Source: Lepas anatifera (taxonomy: Eukaryota > Arthropoda > Thecostraca > Lepadidae). Taken from it: a DNA stretch of 64,000 nt. The notes under the pieces were generated by a model. That model was not told where the DNA came from. It made no database searches and saw only the letters and a program-made list of their open reading frames with translations. Location of the stretch: the NCBI GenBank assembly GCA_034440635.1, contig JAOTON010001532.1, positions 50,001-114,000 on the forward strand. Reading direction: 5' to 3'. Positions 23,884-45,179 of the stretch are shown piece by piece. The position numbers were made by a program, and so were the translations under genes. The stretch's first letter is position 1. Each line of letters starts with the position of its first letter.

Positions 23884-23899
23884 CGTCACTGTGACGTCA
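23881..23899 (+). promoter_or_regulatory. Two CRE octamers at the LYRM2 stop codon
   Basis: TGACGTCA occurs at 23881-23888, where its first three bases are the stop codon, and again at 23892-23899. This is the consensus CREB/ATF site. Function at a gene's 3' end is unproven. Confidence 0.35.
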
Positions 23900-24929
23900 C
23901 GGCCCACTCCGTCACGGACCCGGCTGATCGGTGAGTGTTAATCAGTTATTTGGACTTTGTGGCGTGATAACCTTCCGACGGGCTGTTCACATATGGCTTC
24001 AGCCACCGAAGGAGGAGGGGTTCTTACATTTTTAGACTTTTTATATATGGCGAAGAATGAAGGAGGGTCTGACTATTTCTGGTGATTTCTGCGGGAGGAG
24101 GGTGTCATGGGCTGACGTGGAACTTTTAATTGAGCGGGAAATACCCAAGCCCACGACAATTGAAGAGCGAGTAAATCCAACTTTCGTAACCCAATATAAC
24201 TGAACTGTTATTAGTATGGTACCAGTTTTATCAGCATTCTCAAAGTAATGCTAGCCAAGTACGGCCATACAATTTTAAACCACAAATTCCTGCAACCGGC
24301 CGCTGTTTTTGGCTGCTGGGTCATTCCAGGACAAATCGCCCAGGCGAGTTCACCATCACCCCTTAGATTTCCACCAAATTTGGTACCCAAGGTCCCCTAT
24401 ACAAAAAAACTTGAGCCCATTTTCAGATCCCAAGGTCAAAGAGGTCACCAGATAGAGGCAATCAAAGTTTCGAGGTCCGCGCAAACATTGAAGCAGGAAT
24501 AGATTTGTCTCTTAAAAGTGACTGATCGAAATTACTCAAAATGGACATAATTGGATAGAGCTTACAATGGGCCACATAAAAATAAGAACTTTGACCTCAG
24601 ATCAGGTTTTGACGTCGTGACCCTTTGACCTTTTTTAAAATTAGAATTTGTGGAAGTCATATTTTCATGTTTTGTTTTTTTCACTTGTTGATCCTCAGGG
24701 TATTAGCCTTTCTCTTTCTAACTCGGATTAAGTAACAGGTCACAGAGGTCATCACCTAGGGAAAAACGCTCATTGAAAGTACCTTTCGTGCTGATACGCC
24801 ACTGAGTTGAGTTGAGTTGAGTGAGAAGTGATTATGATATTGGTCCAAAATACAAAAAAAACAGCAATGATGTGGCTATAAGATTGTCATGGCTTACTTC
24901 GCTGCTACTGTCCCACATGCGGTACTCAC
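23900..24929. other. Between LYRM2 and the MBTPS2 exons
   Basis: A GTGAGT donor-like site at 23931 could start a 3'-UTR intron of LYRM2. From about 24325 a partial third copy of the dispersed repeat seen at 15.0 and 18.0 kb runs to about 24780, with several AGGTCA motifs, then (GAGTT)n at 24805. No coding exon recognised. Confidence 0.35.
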
Positions 24930-26910
<1,981 letters not shown>

Positions 26911-26914
<4 letters not shown>

Positions 26915-27116
26915 CTGCCGCGAGGGATCGGCATCAAGAGCTAGAGGAGGACACCCAGCAGGACATCTCCACCCAATGCCTAAGGTTGCCAAACCCCTCC
27001 AGAACACCCTCTCCCACTGCAAAACCCCTCCCCAACCCTCCCTCCACACCTCCCTGCCGAGAGGATCGCGTCAAGAGCTAGAGGAGGACACCCAGCAGGA
27101 CATCTCCACCCATCGA
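26911..27116 (-). repeat. Tandem duplication of the MBTPS2 exon acceptor region
   Basis: The segment from CTCCCTGCCG at 26911 through AGAGCTAGAGGAGGACACCC to the CCACCCA near 26979 recurs at about 27050-27115, 138 bp away. On the minus strand each copy contains the acceptor-like GGCAG followed by GGAG, so the junction lies within the duplication. Between them is C-rich DNA with CAAAACCCCTCC repeats. Confidence 0.7.
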
Positions 27117-27235
27117 AAGGGTTTGGCGCCCACTTGATAGGTTTTGCTGGCCAACAGTGGCGCCCCCTGGTCCAGATAGCGCCCCCTGCTCAGGTGTCCT
27201 CCCATCGGCAATTCTGGATCCGTCTATGCGAGGGA
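27117..27235 (+). mobile_element. MITE fragment related to the 11.8-kb element
   Basis: Segments GGTTTGGCGCCCAC, ATAGGTTTTGC, GTGGCGCCCCCTGGTCC and the end CTGGATCCGTCTATG match the right half of 11839-12087. The left end is missing. Confidence 0.65.
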
Positions 27236-27361
27236 GAAGGGTAAACACCCTCCTCCACCGGGGCGAGGGTTAAGCCACCCTTTCGCCCCCAGGTGAGTGC
27301 AGATACGAATAATATACAAGTGATACAGGAGCCGTGACCACCCGAGACCACCAAATGTTCT

Positions 27362-28376
27362 TTAACACGCGCCCCGCTGGGGTCACTGGCATGACGCGCC
27401 CCGTTAGAGGGGGCGTTTTTCGGTCCCCCTCCGTATCTCATTTTCCACAAAAGCTAAAGAAAAATTACGGACGGCGTTCAAAAGTTCTTGACAAGACGAA
27501 GAGATTTTATACGTATACTTTTTATGTCAGGTCAATATTGAGGTCAGCATAGGTCAAAGAAGGTTCCATAGGCTTACGACAGAGCAGTATACGTTTATCT
27601 CTCTAGATCTGTACTCAGGGGAGCAAGAGAAAATATTTATGCATCATTGGATTCCATTGCGGCGAATAGAACGGTGTATAATATGACATTGCCAGATCAT
27701 ACAATGCAAATGACCTGACCTCGAACTAGGTCAGGGTCACAGAGTGACCTAGTATGGTCATGTTGCATATCAATCGACTCCCCGTGGCAATATAAGTACA
27801 ATGCAAGCAAAATGGGAGCTTTATCTCAATTCAGTAAGAAGTTATTGGCAAAACAATCAATCTACGCTCCTGTGACCTGACATGACCTTTGAGAGGTCAG
27901 ATGCTCAAAAACTTAACTTTATGGTCAAGATCGTAGTAAGAATAGACGGCTTGAAGATATTCAGCTTTATCTATCCAGTATTTAGTGAACACGAGCCCAT
28001 TCTATTTTTACCATAGACTTGTAATGGGGTGACAAAAAAATTGACCCGCCTTATGTTAACAATATCGAAATTCCAAGATAACAGATTTGTAGACCCTTGT
28101 GATCTCATCATATTGTGAAAGTTTTAAACTGATCAGTTCTCTGATGTTCCCTAGGCGCCGCTTCAAACTTGAGACTCTAGGTTTTGAGGTCGGGTCACTT
28201 GACTTCGAATAGCTCCTTGACCTGACATGGCCTTACCTAAAAAATTTGGTCAGATGTGGAGAATTGATCAGGGATAAGGTACTGTAAGTTTCGTTGTTCT
28301 GCAGCTCTTCGTTTTTGCGTTATCTGAGAAAAACCAAGAGGAGGGCGAATTTCGCCCCCTGCGAGGCGCGTGTTGA
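27362..28376 (-). mobile_element. Diverged TTAA-target-like element
   Basis: The left end is TTAACACGCGCC at 27362 and the right end is GGCGCGTGTTGA at 28366-28376, inverted copies with the outer TTAA partly decayed on the right. The interior carries TGACCT/AGGTCA motifs (27710-27760, 27870-27900, 28180-28240), as in the main family, but general similarity is low. Confidence 0.5.
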
Positions 28377-29162
28377 TAACACTATTTGCACAATTTTGGT
28401 CAACCTTTACCCCCCCAAAAAACCGGTGTGAGAAAGCCCCGTCTGAGCCCTGTGTTCCTAGGGAGCCGTCGATAAATTGCGTAACGTAAACAGGGGTGGG
28501 TATAGGGGCGTCGGCCACAGCGCTGATCAAGCGTTACAATGTAACGCTTGATTTCTGACACCAGCATATGCAAGTGGGCATTCGGCGGAAAAGGGCACGA
28601 ATTCCCACCAAAAAGGGCACTCCTGGAGCATCAAATGACTGGTGACTGGTAGGTACTAGGCCGTTTGGGACCGTTCACTGGTGGACATAGCATCGTGGAC
28701 TGGCGGGCAAAATGCCCACTGCTGGTGTCGGAACGTATTAAATGGGAGGTGGTCGAAAATCCCGCATATGCGTTCCGAAATTTATGAACAGTTCGTAACA
28801 CTACGCGCGACATTGAACAAAATACCAACAATTTGGGTTTTAACCGCTCATTGAAAGGCCGGGATTTAGTTCGGGATTTATGATTTGGAAGTTGGAACTT
28901 TACCCCAAATCTTGGGAAATTTTATGGACATATTGGGATATCGGAAAAACTAGGGGTGGCATCACCGTTTTGGTAGACAAGGAAGGTGGTATCGAATGGG
29001 ATTCGCCACTGAAAACACTAGCCAGATACATTTCTTCTTCTTTTTGGCCTCAGCGACAAGTTGCCGTCTTTTGTCGTGGCTCAGCGTGTCGAAACGGTTC
29101 CAATTTCTCTTTGAGGGGTCCTGTCCGAGGAGCAATAGGACAATTCTTTTTGGTCTAATCTT
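28377..29162. other. Upstream region of UQCRC2
   Basis: No exon or element recognised. An inverted repeat AAGCGTTAC/GTAACGCTT lies at about 28529-28551. This interval should contain the UQCRC2 promoter. Confidence 0.4.
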
Positions 29163-29167
29163 TCAGT
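29163..29167 (+). promoter_or_regulatory. Candidate TCAGT initiator of UQCRC2
   Basis: TCAGT lies 19 bp before the UQCRC2 ATG, preceded by a pyrimidine-rich stretch. This fits an arthropod initiator with a very short 5' UTR. It could instead be an acceptor (TTTCAG) of a leader exon. Confidence 0.35.
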
Positions 29168-29185
29168 GTGCAAATCAGGCCTGCG

Positions 29186-36386
<7,201 letters not shown>

Positions 36387-38204
36387 GTGGCGCCACCGCG
36401 CCGATAGAAGCATTTTGTCTGATGAGTGTGGGAGTGGGCGGCCGGGGCGCGTCGGTCGCGCCGGCTCCTCTGGCTTGGAGTGTGGATAAGACTGGGCTGG
36501 GTAGACTGAGTGTGGCGACTGCGGATGGGAAAGCGAGCCGCGCCGTTTTGGAGGTTATTTACAACTCCGGTTGGTGTGGACGACGTTAGATTCGTTTGAA
36601 CCGCCGCAGTCAGTGGTCAGTCTTCGTTACTGTTCCTCCGAGGTCCGCCGCGATTCGGAACAGTGGATGGTGCGTTACTCGAGCCTGGCTCACATTTTTG
36701 CTGACTGAGACGAGTGGGTCTGTTACGAGTCCTGGCCAAGTCCGCCATCCCTTGCCTGCGGCTGGGCGACCCCGGCCCGCCCTTTCGGAAAGAACGCCCA
36801 GACCACTGACTGTTGTACAGATGAAAATATATGAACATACAAGAAATACTAATGTTGTTTGACATACACCGAAACGAGAACGATTTCCCGGTTGGTCGGA
36901 ATGGAGAATGGTAACTGAGGAAGCAATGTTCTGCGGAAGTTGCCTGCACGCGTGCGAATTTCCGCAGAAACCTCCGATCGCCGCATCATCAGCAGTTTGC
37001 GGCCAGTGTCGGACGTTGTCTTCGGTAACGCTAGCGAAGGACATGGAGCAGTATCGAGCTGATTGGACAGACACCAGTAACGTGGTAGTTAGCCATAGAT
37101 TTTAGTCATCTAAAATATATTTATGTGTTGTCGTATTGCTTGAATGCAAAGCCACGAAGTTCCGGAGCTCTCGCATGTTTAAAGAAAAAAGACCACAAAG
37201 TGTTCAAGCGATCTAATCGCCATGACCCGGAGCCCCACAGGGAGCGGCTTTGACTATGCTTCCTAGGAAGCTGCTCCAACCACGGCGGAAGACATAAGCG
37301 TCGTTACACCGGTGCATACTGGAGTCTGCGCGATCAATGTCATGTACGATAAGGCACGAGGGGCAGCGGTACCTCATTATCATGTAATGAAAAACGCCGC
37401 TGCTGGTTATTGCGAGGCCCAGCGTCGATTTAGGGCTCCGGAATTCCAGTGAGCTAGGTCATGCGAAATAAAACGAACGGTGCTGCCACTACCATAGACA
37501 CTAGCTAACAACGCAGTCGGTTGGTCACCTGAGAGGCCAACCATGACGCCCCGAACCTTCACAAAGTGAAGATGCCAGCACTCATGTCAGAGTACACCAC
37601 AGCAGAGGGAAGTGTTGCGCGTGTTTGCTTTCGGAAATGTTCCAGTTTCGGACATCTTCGTCCTTACCGGGAGGACAGCGGTACGGTCCACCACTCGCCA
37701 CTTGGCCCTAAATGCCGCAGAGCTTGGCGGCCAAATCCAGCGAGCTGCTGGTCACGAGAGAAACCAATTCTGGTCGCCAGGGTAGGCTAAAGTTCTGATC
37801 TTTGCTTCTCATGGCTATTTTCACAACTGTGACTGCTGTTGACCGGAATTTCTGGTAAATAATCACACATGGCGCAATAATGTAGGATAATCAAAGAGAT
37901 CGGGTGATATTTGCGCTTCCATTCCTATGGCATAAGGATGTGGTCCGTATAGGTAACGCGTGAAACATGGTCAAAGGCCAATTACCAATGGCGGCCAAAT
38001 TTCGAAATTGCGCCAAATGTCAAATTTTAACTCTAATGGGGTATGTGGTTTTGCACACTAGACATCCGAATACAGCATTAGAAAGGGCCCTAGGATTGAT
38101 TTTGGATGTTACATTTGATTTTATTTCCAACTGATACAATTTAGCACACCCACAATCAGAAGGCACCGAAGGTCAACTGGGGTCGTATCATGCCTTACAT
38201 TCAA
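36387..38204 (+). other. UQCRC2 3' flank
   Basis: No exon recognised. An AATAAA at 37468-37473 is a possible polyadenylation signal. The remainder shows no RNA gene or element end. Confidence 0.4.
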
Positions 38205-39120
38205 ACTATTTGTTTATCATTTGTTTATTAAAGGTAGATGAGCAACAGGGCAAGGCCCCAGTAACAGCTCAAGTCGAGACAATAAAAAACACAACCATGC
38301 GATACAGTAAGATGCAATAAGACACCATAAGAGGGAGAATATAATAAGACACGTCTAAAATGGAGTATGCTGAGGAACTAGTACATGCAATGCGTCAGTG
38401 GAGGTACCGTTGTAAATAAGCCATGCGCTGCCCGAATGAAGATGATGAGTGGTAATGGTCACGACCTAAATAAAGTTCCTCAGGATCTATGCACGAGCGA
38501 TATGTTGCTCTTTAGTAAAAGCTCGTACCTGGGCCCTAAACTGGGTGTGGCTGCACCCGAATGGGTCGACATGGGGGCATGCAGCAACAAACGCGTTGAA
38601 GGAACCAAGCGCTCGACAGAATAACCCGCGCTGGACCGCATTTATCCGACCAAATGGGACATGCATCAGGGTACCGGTCATTGCGCGAGTGCGTCGAGGT
38701 GGTACGTGTAAGAGGAAGCTCCCGAGCAGTAAAGCAGAGTCAGTTCTTGGCTGATATAATCTTGTGGATGAACATAATGTCGTATTGCTGTCTACGACTG
38801 TCCAGGCGTTCAATTCTAAAAGTGTGCCAAAAGGTCAGAGCAAGCCAGAGACTGTGAGTAATGAGATGAAATGTTCGAAAGCCAAATTATAAATTTGTGT
38901 TGTATTCGTTCGAGCCCGTCTAAATGTGTCTTGGCAGCTTCACCCCAGATGATACAACCATATTCCAAAACTGAACGAATATTGCCAAAATATGCTGCCG
39001 TGAGTGGATCCGGGTTGACTTTTAATCTCGATCTCGGTCCCCCCACTGAATTTTTAGAATGAATGCGTTTGTGCCTGCGTTTGTGATTTTAGAATGAATG
39101 CGTTTGTGCCTGCGTTTGTG

Positions 39121-41701
39121 ATTGATACCAACTCTCCCACTACTGGTACCAACTCTCCCACTACCAGACTGAGACGACTAATACATGGATATGGATTGAA
39201 CCCTGTCAACACGACTACCCCAACTTACAGAACAGGGTCACTACTTGACGTGATTCTCAGCAACCGGCCGGAACTGACCATCAGAAGCGGAGTGACTGAG
39301 TGCCACTTTGGCAGCACCCATGACTACACCAGGATGCTCATGCGGAACGGTGGAGGCCGTGGTGACCGACAGCGACCAACCATCGAAAAACGCAATCTGA
39401 ACCGGGTCGACCAGACTGCTTTTAACATCCAGTTGGCCAATCACGACTGGCGGGAGGTTTACTCCGCCGATGGACCTGCTGCTAAGTGGGACGCTTTTGT
39501 TCGCATTTTTACATCTCTGCTAGACACCGTGGCACCCGTTCGGCGAGTGCGTTTGCCACCACCAGCTGCCCCGCACGTGACTGGACCGACCCGTGAGCTG
39601 CTCAGCAGGCGCCGCGCCGCCCTGGCGGCCGGGCCGGCAGCCCGCCACGAGTACAAGGTCATCAATCGGCAGTGTCGGGCAGCTATACGTCGGGACTGCC
39701 GCAATGACCTGCTGCAGCGTGTGAACGAGGCCGGTCCAAGCAAGACATGGCAGGTCATTCGGCCGATTATCGGCAGTAAGAAAAGTACCACTTCTGTTCC
39801 GAATGTTACACCAGACGCTCTTAATCAATTCTTTGTAAATGTTGGACCTCGCACCGCAGCTAGTGTTGCGCCGCCGCTCTCTAACTTACCAGTTAGGCTC
39901 CCGCGTGTACCTGCGTGTGGCTTGAAGATCGGACCAATTTCAGCTGACGACTTGTGCATTACTTTAGGTTCCATGAAACCCTCTACTTCTGTCGATATTT
40001 TTGGTCTTAATGTTGTGATTTTTCAGCGTTTTTACTTTGGCGTTCAAAATGTGTTACTTCATATCATTAACTCTAGTCTTGTGACCGGTTTAGTACCACG
40101 ACAGTGGAAACACGGCATGGTTGTTCCATTACTGAAAGGCGGAGACACAACCAAACCATCTAACTGGCGTCCTATCACTATTCTACCAGCAGTGACAAAA
40201 ATTACCGAACGTATAGTCCACAACCAACTCAGTACGTATTTCACCAAAAACCATCTGCTTTCACACACGCAACACGGCTACCGGAAGAATCATTCCACCG
40301 AAACTGCGCTCACAGTAGTTACTGACCAGGCGTACCAGGCCATGGATAAGGGGCATATTTCAATACTAGTTCTTACGGATCTTTCAAAATGCTTCGATGT
40401 AATTAGTCACGAGAAATTGCTGGAAAAATTTGAGCAGTATGGTGTTGACGACCACTGGTTCAGGGATTACCTCCGGGATCACTATCAACAAGTCAAAATT
40501 ACGAACGGTTTTAGCGGTGGCGCAACAACACAGGGGAATGGCAGTCCGAAACTCTCCAAATCACTCCAAAACTCGGTGGGCGTTTTCCAAGGCGGAAGTT
40601 TATCCTGTATCATGTTTTCAATCTTCGCAAACGACATGAATTTGTATATTAAGAATTCCACCATGGTTCAATTCTGTGACGACGTTCAGCTCATCATATC
40701 CGGCCCAAAACAGAACCTTGATACTATGGTATCATTGCTTGAGCATGACATAGCTGTACTTTTAGATTGGTTTTCTCAAAACGCCCTCAAAATCAACCCA
40801 GCAAAACCCAGGTCATCGTACTCGGAACCTGTGCAATGCTCCAAAATTTGCCAAAAATTAGTATTCGGGTGGGCAACACAGTAGTAACAGAAACAAGGGA
40901 AGTTAAAAACCTAGGCGTGCATATGGACCGGAACCTGACGTTCGAATCGCATGTTGATAGCATCACTAGGAAATGTACTGGCATTCTCATTGGACTCATG
41001 CACATTCGGCACATCATTCCACAGTCAATACTGAAACTATTAATACAGTCACTCGTCATATCTCACATCAGGTACTGTATTTCAATTTATGGGACTTGTG
41101 GAACAACTCAACTCCACCGAATTAAAAAAGTGATCAACTTCTGTGCTCGCGTCTTAACTGGGAAGAGAAAGTTTGAGCACATTTCTCGGGAAGTAGCCAG
41201 ATTACGACTGCCTGACCCCGCACAGCTGCTTACCTACCACCGGTTGAGCATTGTTCATAGCGTGTTGATTACCGGTGAGCCGTGTGTGCTTGGTGAAATG
41301 TTTACCTTTACTGACCATAGCTACGGTACGCGACAGGCGGGACTTTTACGTCCCACCCGTGCTAGAAACAACGCAGGGAAACGAAGATTATGCCATGCTG
41401 CCATTGCACAATATAATGACCTGCCACCTGATCTAAGAACCAATACCAGAATGTCAGGTTTCCGAAACTCACTGAGAAGTTTATTGGGCCTGTAAGTGTA
41501 AGCTCGCAGTATTTTATATCATATTACGTGTGTGATTGCATTTGAGTACTTGTGCTTTTACTGCCTGTATCGCTGACTTGACTGTTACTTTTACACTATC
41601 CACGACCCCTTCATTGAATTGACGATGGAACATGAAAAGCCTTGTATCGAGTGTAAGGATGTTCTGAAATACATTGATTGATTGATTGATTGATTGATTG
41701 A
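39121..41701 (+). mobile_element. LINE-B, 5'-truncated non-LTR retrotransposon with one frameshift
   Basis: The open frame from 39094 to 40884 and its continuation to 41495 encode the end of an APE endonuclease (GSLLDVILSNRPEL), then a reverse transcriptase: NWRPITILPAVTKITERIV, QHGYRKNHSTETAL, VLTDLSKCFDVISH (catalytic Asp), GVFQGGSLSCIMFSIFANDM, and FCDDVQLI in place of the common YADD. A one-base loss near 40805 shifts the frame just after INPAK; the other frame resumes with TQVIVLG. The C-terminal part runs to a stop at 41493-41495. The 3' tail is (ATTG)n at 41672-41701. TGCGTTTGTG flanks the element at 39111-39120 and 41702-41711, a likely target-site duplication. It resembles the Jockey/CR1 group; the exact clade is uncertain. 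Confidence 0.8.
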
Positions 41702-42345
41702 TGCGTTTGTGTGACTCATTTTAACCGCCTCCCGGCGTTGCTTAGGGCCCTGCGCCGGGGGTGCACGTGTAATTTTACCTAGGACTAGCCGTGTATTCTT
41801 TGTGTAATATGTTTTACTGTTAATATACGTGTATGGATCCAATTGGCCGTTTGAAGAGATCTCATCAGCAAGCCGAGAACCCCATTTGCCTTGCTGATAA
41901 CGTGACCGATATGGTCCTCAAATGTCAGTTTTGAATCGAGCCACACTCCAAGGTCATGTATTGAATTGACGTTTCCAAGGGGGTGTTTGGAATTTTGTAC
42001 GTGACCCGGATGGGATTACGTTTTAGTGTAACCGTGAATGTGTTGCACTTAGCCGGGGTGGGTAAGAGTTTCCAGAGATGTGACCATTCAGCCAGAGTGT
42101 TGAGATCGGCCTGGAGCTGTTCAGTGTCTGCTTAAGTGGTAATTTGATGGTAAAGCTGAACATCATCGGCAAAGAGGAGGCAATTTGTCTTAATTTTGGA
42201 GGATAAGTCGTTGACAAACAGGGCGAACAGCAAAGGTGATAAAATCCCACCCTCAGGCGTTCCAGAGCGCTTGGGAGTCCAGTCAGAAAATTTTCCATGA
42301 AGGATTACCCGCTGTTTTCGGTTAACTAAGTAAGAAGAGAGCCAT

Positions 42346-43191
42346 TTAAAACGCGCATTGACGGGGGTCTGAGCCACCTTCGCATTGACGGGGGGCGGGT
42401 ACCCGCCCCTAAGATCTCGAGAACCACGGTAGGTAGCGAAAAACGGTAAACGGCTTTGGGCTGCCAATCCACTTGTCCATCGAAAACATTTGAACCATTT
42501 TTGTCAGGTCACATTTAAGGTCACGAGAGGTCAAAACATGCCCGTCATAGGGATAACATGTAAATTCAGTTTTTCGGCCATTGCATCTGAACAAGTAAAG
42601 ATAGAGCAAAACGACTTGAACTGTATGAATCCTCTTAGCAAGCCGAATCGAATGATATATAATTTGACCTTGCTAGGTCAAATCAAGGATTTGACCTGAC
42701 CTGAGGTCAGGTCAGGGTCAAATTATATAAAATGCATATCATTAGAACCGCAAAACCCAGGCGAGTCTAATGCAGCTAAAATAAATGGTCTATCACCGTC
42801 CGTTACTGAGTTATTCCGTAAAAACCATTTTTCCCATGTAGTTCCAATGGAGAGGTCATGTCTCGTACCTGACCTTATGTCATCGATATCAAAAATACCA
42901 GAACATATTTTAGAGAACTCTGTGGGGCCATTGTGTGATATGAGTTTCAATCGGATAAGTTCACCCTGCTCCGACTTATGCTATCTTAAACTTTTTTTGA
43001 GGTCGGGTCACTTGACCTGTACTGGTGACCTGACCTGAGATGACCTAACCTTAAAATTTTCACAGAAGTTGTAAAAATGATGAGGGAAAAGGTATACTAA
43101 GTACGGCGGCGCGTAGCGCCGCCGTTTTTCTACTATCTCCGAAAAACCCGAGGGGGGGCGGGTACCCGCCCCCCGTCAATGCGCGTGTTAA
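42346..43191 (-). mobile_element. TTAA-target element, copy 3, inserted in LINE-A
   Basis: TTAA at 42346-42349 and 43188-43191 bracket an 838-bp element with ACGCGCATTGACGGGGG and CCCCCGTCAATGCGCGTG ends. It is collinear in reverse with copy 1 and copy 2. The LINE-A reverse transcriptase frame continues in phase across the site if the element and one TTAA are ignored (GSA then LKWLSSYLVN), so the insertion event is directly visible. Confidence 0.88.
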
Positions 43192-43390
43192 GAGCCGAGC
43201 CAGATATTTGGTACGAATTCTTTAACTTATAAGTGAGCAGTTTATGGTCAACACTTTGGAACGCCGCAGAGTAGTCTGTGTATATGACGTCATTTTGAAT
43301 CTTTCAAGTGATGGAGGCCCACGCTGTTTTCAAACTACGTTCGGAACAACGGAAAACAATGCCTAAAAAGCTGCAAATTTCCTTGCTTCC

Positions 43391-44704
43391 AGTAATGACG
43401 TCATAATTCAGTGACCTGACATGATTCCGACCAAACTTTTTTCTTCAAAAGATGCGCAATAAATGTCCAGAAAACTATCCGAAGAGCTGCTAGCCGCATT
43501 GCAACTGTCCCCGGGTTATATTTCAACACCTTCGGGGACTACAACAACCCCTCCCCTCTGTAAGGCTAAATACCGCGCGTCGTGTTGAAATCGGATGGGC
43601 GTAATCGGGGCAATTCCATCATTACCCATGCTGCAAGCGGCCGTAAAACAAAACTAATAGGTATTTACGTCCTCACAAAACACCGCGTTGTCACGCTATA
43701 AACCACGCACCATAATAAGAAGCTCAGTTATTGATGAACCACTGCTGGGAGGGGGTGAGCGTGGCAGGCAGCGAAGTTCGCAGGTGTCGGAACGACGTCG
43801 GCTGTCAGGAGGATGGAGTTAGTCACTTGGGCTCACGGGTGCACACACCTCCTGAGGTTATATAGCGGATAGTGTTGGAGATGGAACAGTAGGATGTGTG
43901 GAGGACCGTGGGAGAAGCGGTCGGGGGCGTGAGTTTTTAAATGATTGGACCTGGTCAAATTTAAAACAATGTCAACAACCACCACATGAATGATAGGAAG
44001 CATAATATAAAGTGTTTTAGTCTTCTCCAAATGCGTGTCACGTGATTCAATGTAGATTTGCTGTCAGTGCTCCCGAAAACTCCAAATTATTGATGAGCTT
44101 TCCCCCAAAATTGTTGAACTGCATGCAATCAATTGTAAGCCATTACAGCGAGACGACGATAGTTTTAAAGATATTCTAACGCTCTCCTAATATTTTTAGG
44201 CACCTCACCTAAATATACATCCACAAGCCTGAAAACGGCATGGAATGAAACGGGATAGGCTTAACTTATTCTAATTTCGCTTGCAGCGAAATGGAATGGG
44301 TAAATTTATCGGAATGGAGTGGGACCACTTTTGGGTACATCTATCGGAATGGAGTCGGACAGAGCAAACTTGTTTGGGACGGAATCGGTTAAAGGAGTAG
44401 ACTGTACCTGCCTTGTACAATGTATGGTCTATAAAACCAATTTCCAGCAACATGGGGCGCGGAGGGGGGGTTCGAAGTGAAAATTAAAGGCATGTTTGGG
44501 AGAAGAGCATCAAGCCGGCTCCCCTGCAGCCAGCTGGGGAACATTGGAGCGGGTACACGTTGATAAATAAATGGGAGAAACGGCTGAAATAACCGGGTGT
44601 GCGTCAACTTTTTCTATTGGGAGGGGAGGGGGTCCCTGTGTCTCCAACTGCGGGCTGTGCGACCCCTCCGCTTGTGTCGCCCATGATAGAAACATGTCTG
44701 CTGG
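43391..44704. other. Intergenic, nothing recognised
   Basis: No coding exon or RNA gene. A TGGAATG/GGAATGGAGT motif recurs at about 44290-44385. Confidence 0.45.
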
Positions 44705-44904
44705 ATTTCAACCAGGAGCGTAGCCAGGCTTTCGCTCGGGGGGGGGGCGGCGCCCCGAAAAGGGCCCCTGCGACAGCGCTAAAAGGGTCCTGATGGGTAA
44801 AAAGAGCCCTGCTTGTTACAGAATCGTGTCCTCAGGGGCCCTACGTGACCTAAGCGGGGGGGGCTGCCCCTGCCGGTGCCCTTGGCTACGCCCGTGATTT
44901 TAAC
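44705..44904 (+). mobile_element. hAT-type MITE with 8-bp target duplication
   Basis: The element 44713-44896 (184 bp) starts CAGGAGCGTAGCCAGG and ends CTTGGCTACGCCCGTG. Flanks ATTTCAAC and ATTTTAAC match at 7 of 8 bases. The interior is GGGCCC-rich and non-coding. Confidence 0.78.
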
Positions 44905-45179
44905 CTCCCTCACGGAAAAAACTGGTTAGCGTGGATTTGACAAGTGATATTCAGCGGTCATTAGAACTACTACGGACCTAATGTAACGCTCATCGCTAAA
45001 ACTTTGAATTGGAGGGGATGTATGTTCAAACATAGGCGTAGGAACCGGGAGGGGGACAGGGGGCCACTGCCCCCCTTTCTGTGAGGCCCCCGCAATGGAT
45101 ATGAAAATATCAGCAGCTGTAATATAGCACAAGACGCCCAAACGGACCCTATAGCTTGCCCGGGCTCCCTGTTATGAAA

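Larger units (their letters stand above)
38205..43390 (-). mobile_element. LINE-A, non-LTR retrotransposon copy split by insertions
   Basis: On the minus strand, reverse transcriptase coding runs from about 43390 to 41836 and resumes at 39046 down to an AATAAAC-type tail near 38205. Seen in order are VIYTDYSAAFQSVDHKLL (catalytic Asp), WLSSYLVNRKQRV, GTPEGGILSPLLFALFVNDL, LLFADDVQLY (catalytic pair), the thumb region, and PLTAAYFGNIRSVLEYGCIIW. This is an APE-type LINE. A second copy at 47046-48107 shows that the two parts are adjacent in an intact element. It is broken by stops and by two insertions (39.05-41.84 kb and 42350-43187), so it is dead. The upstream limit is approximate. Confidence 0.75.
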
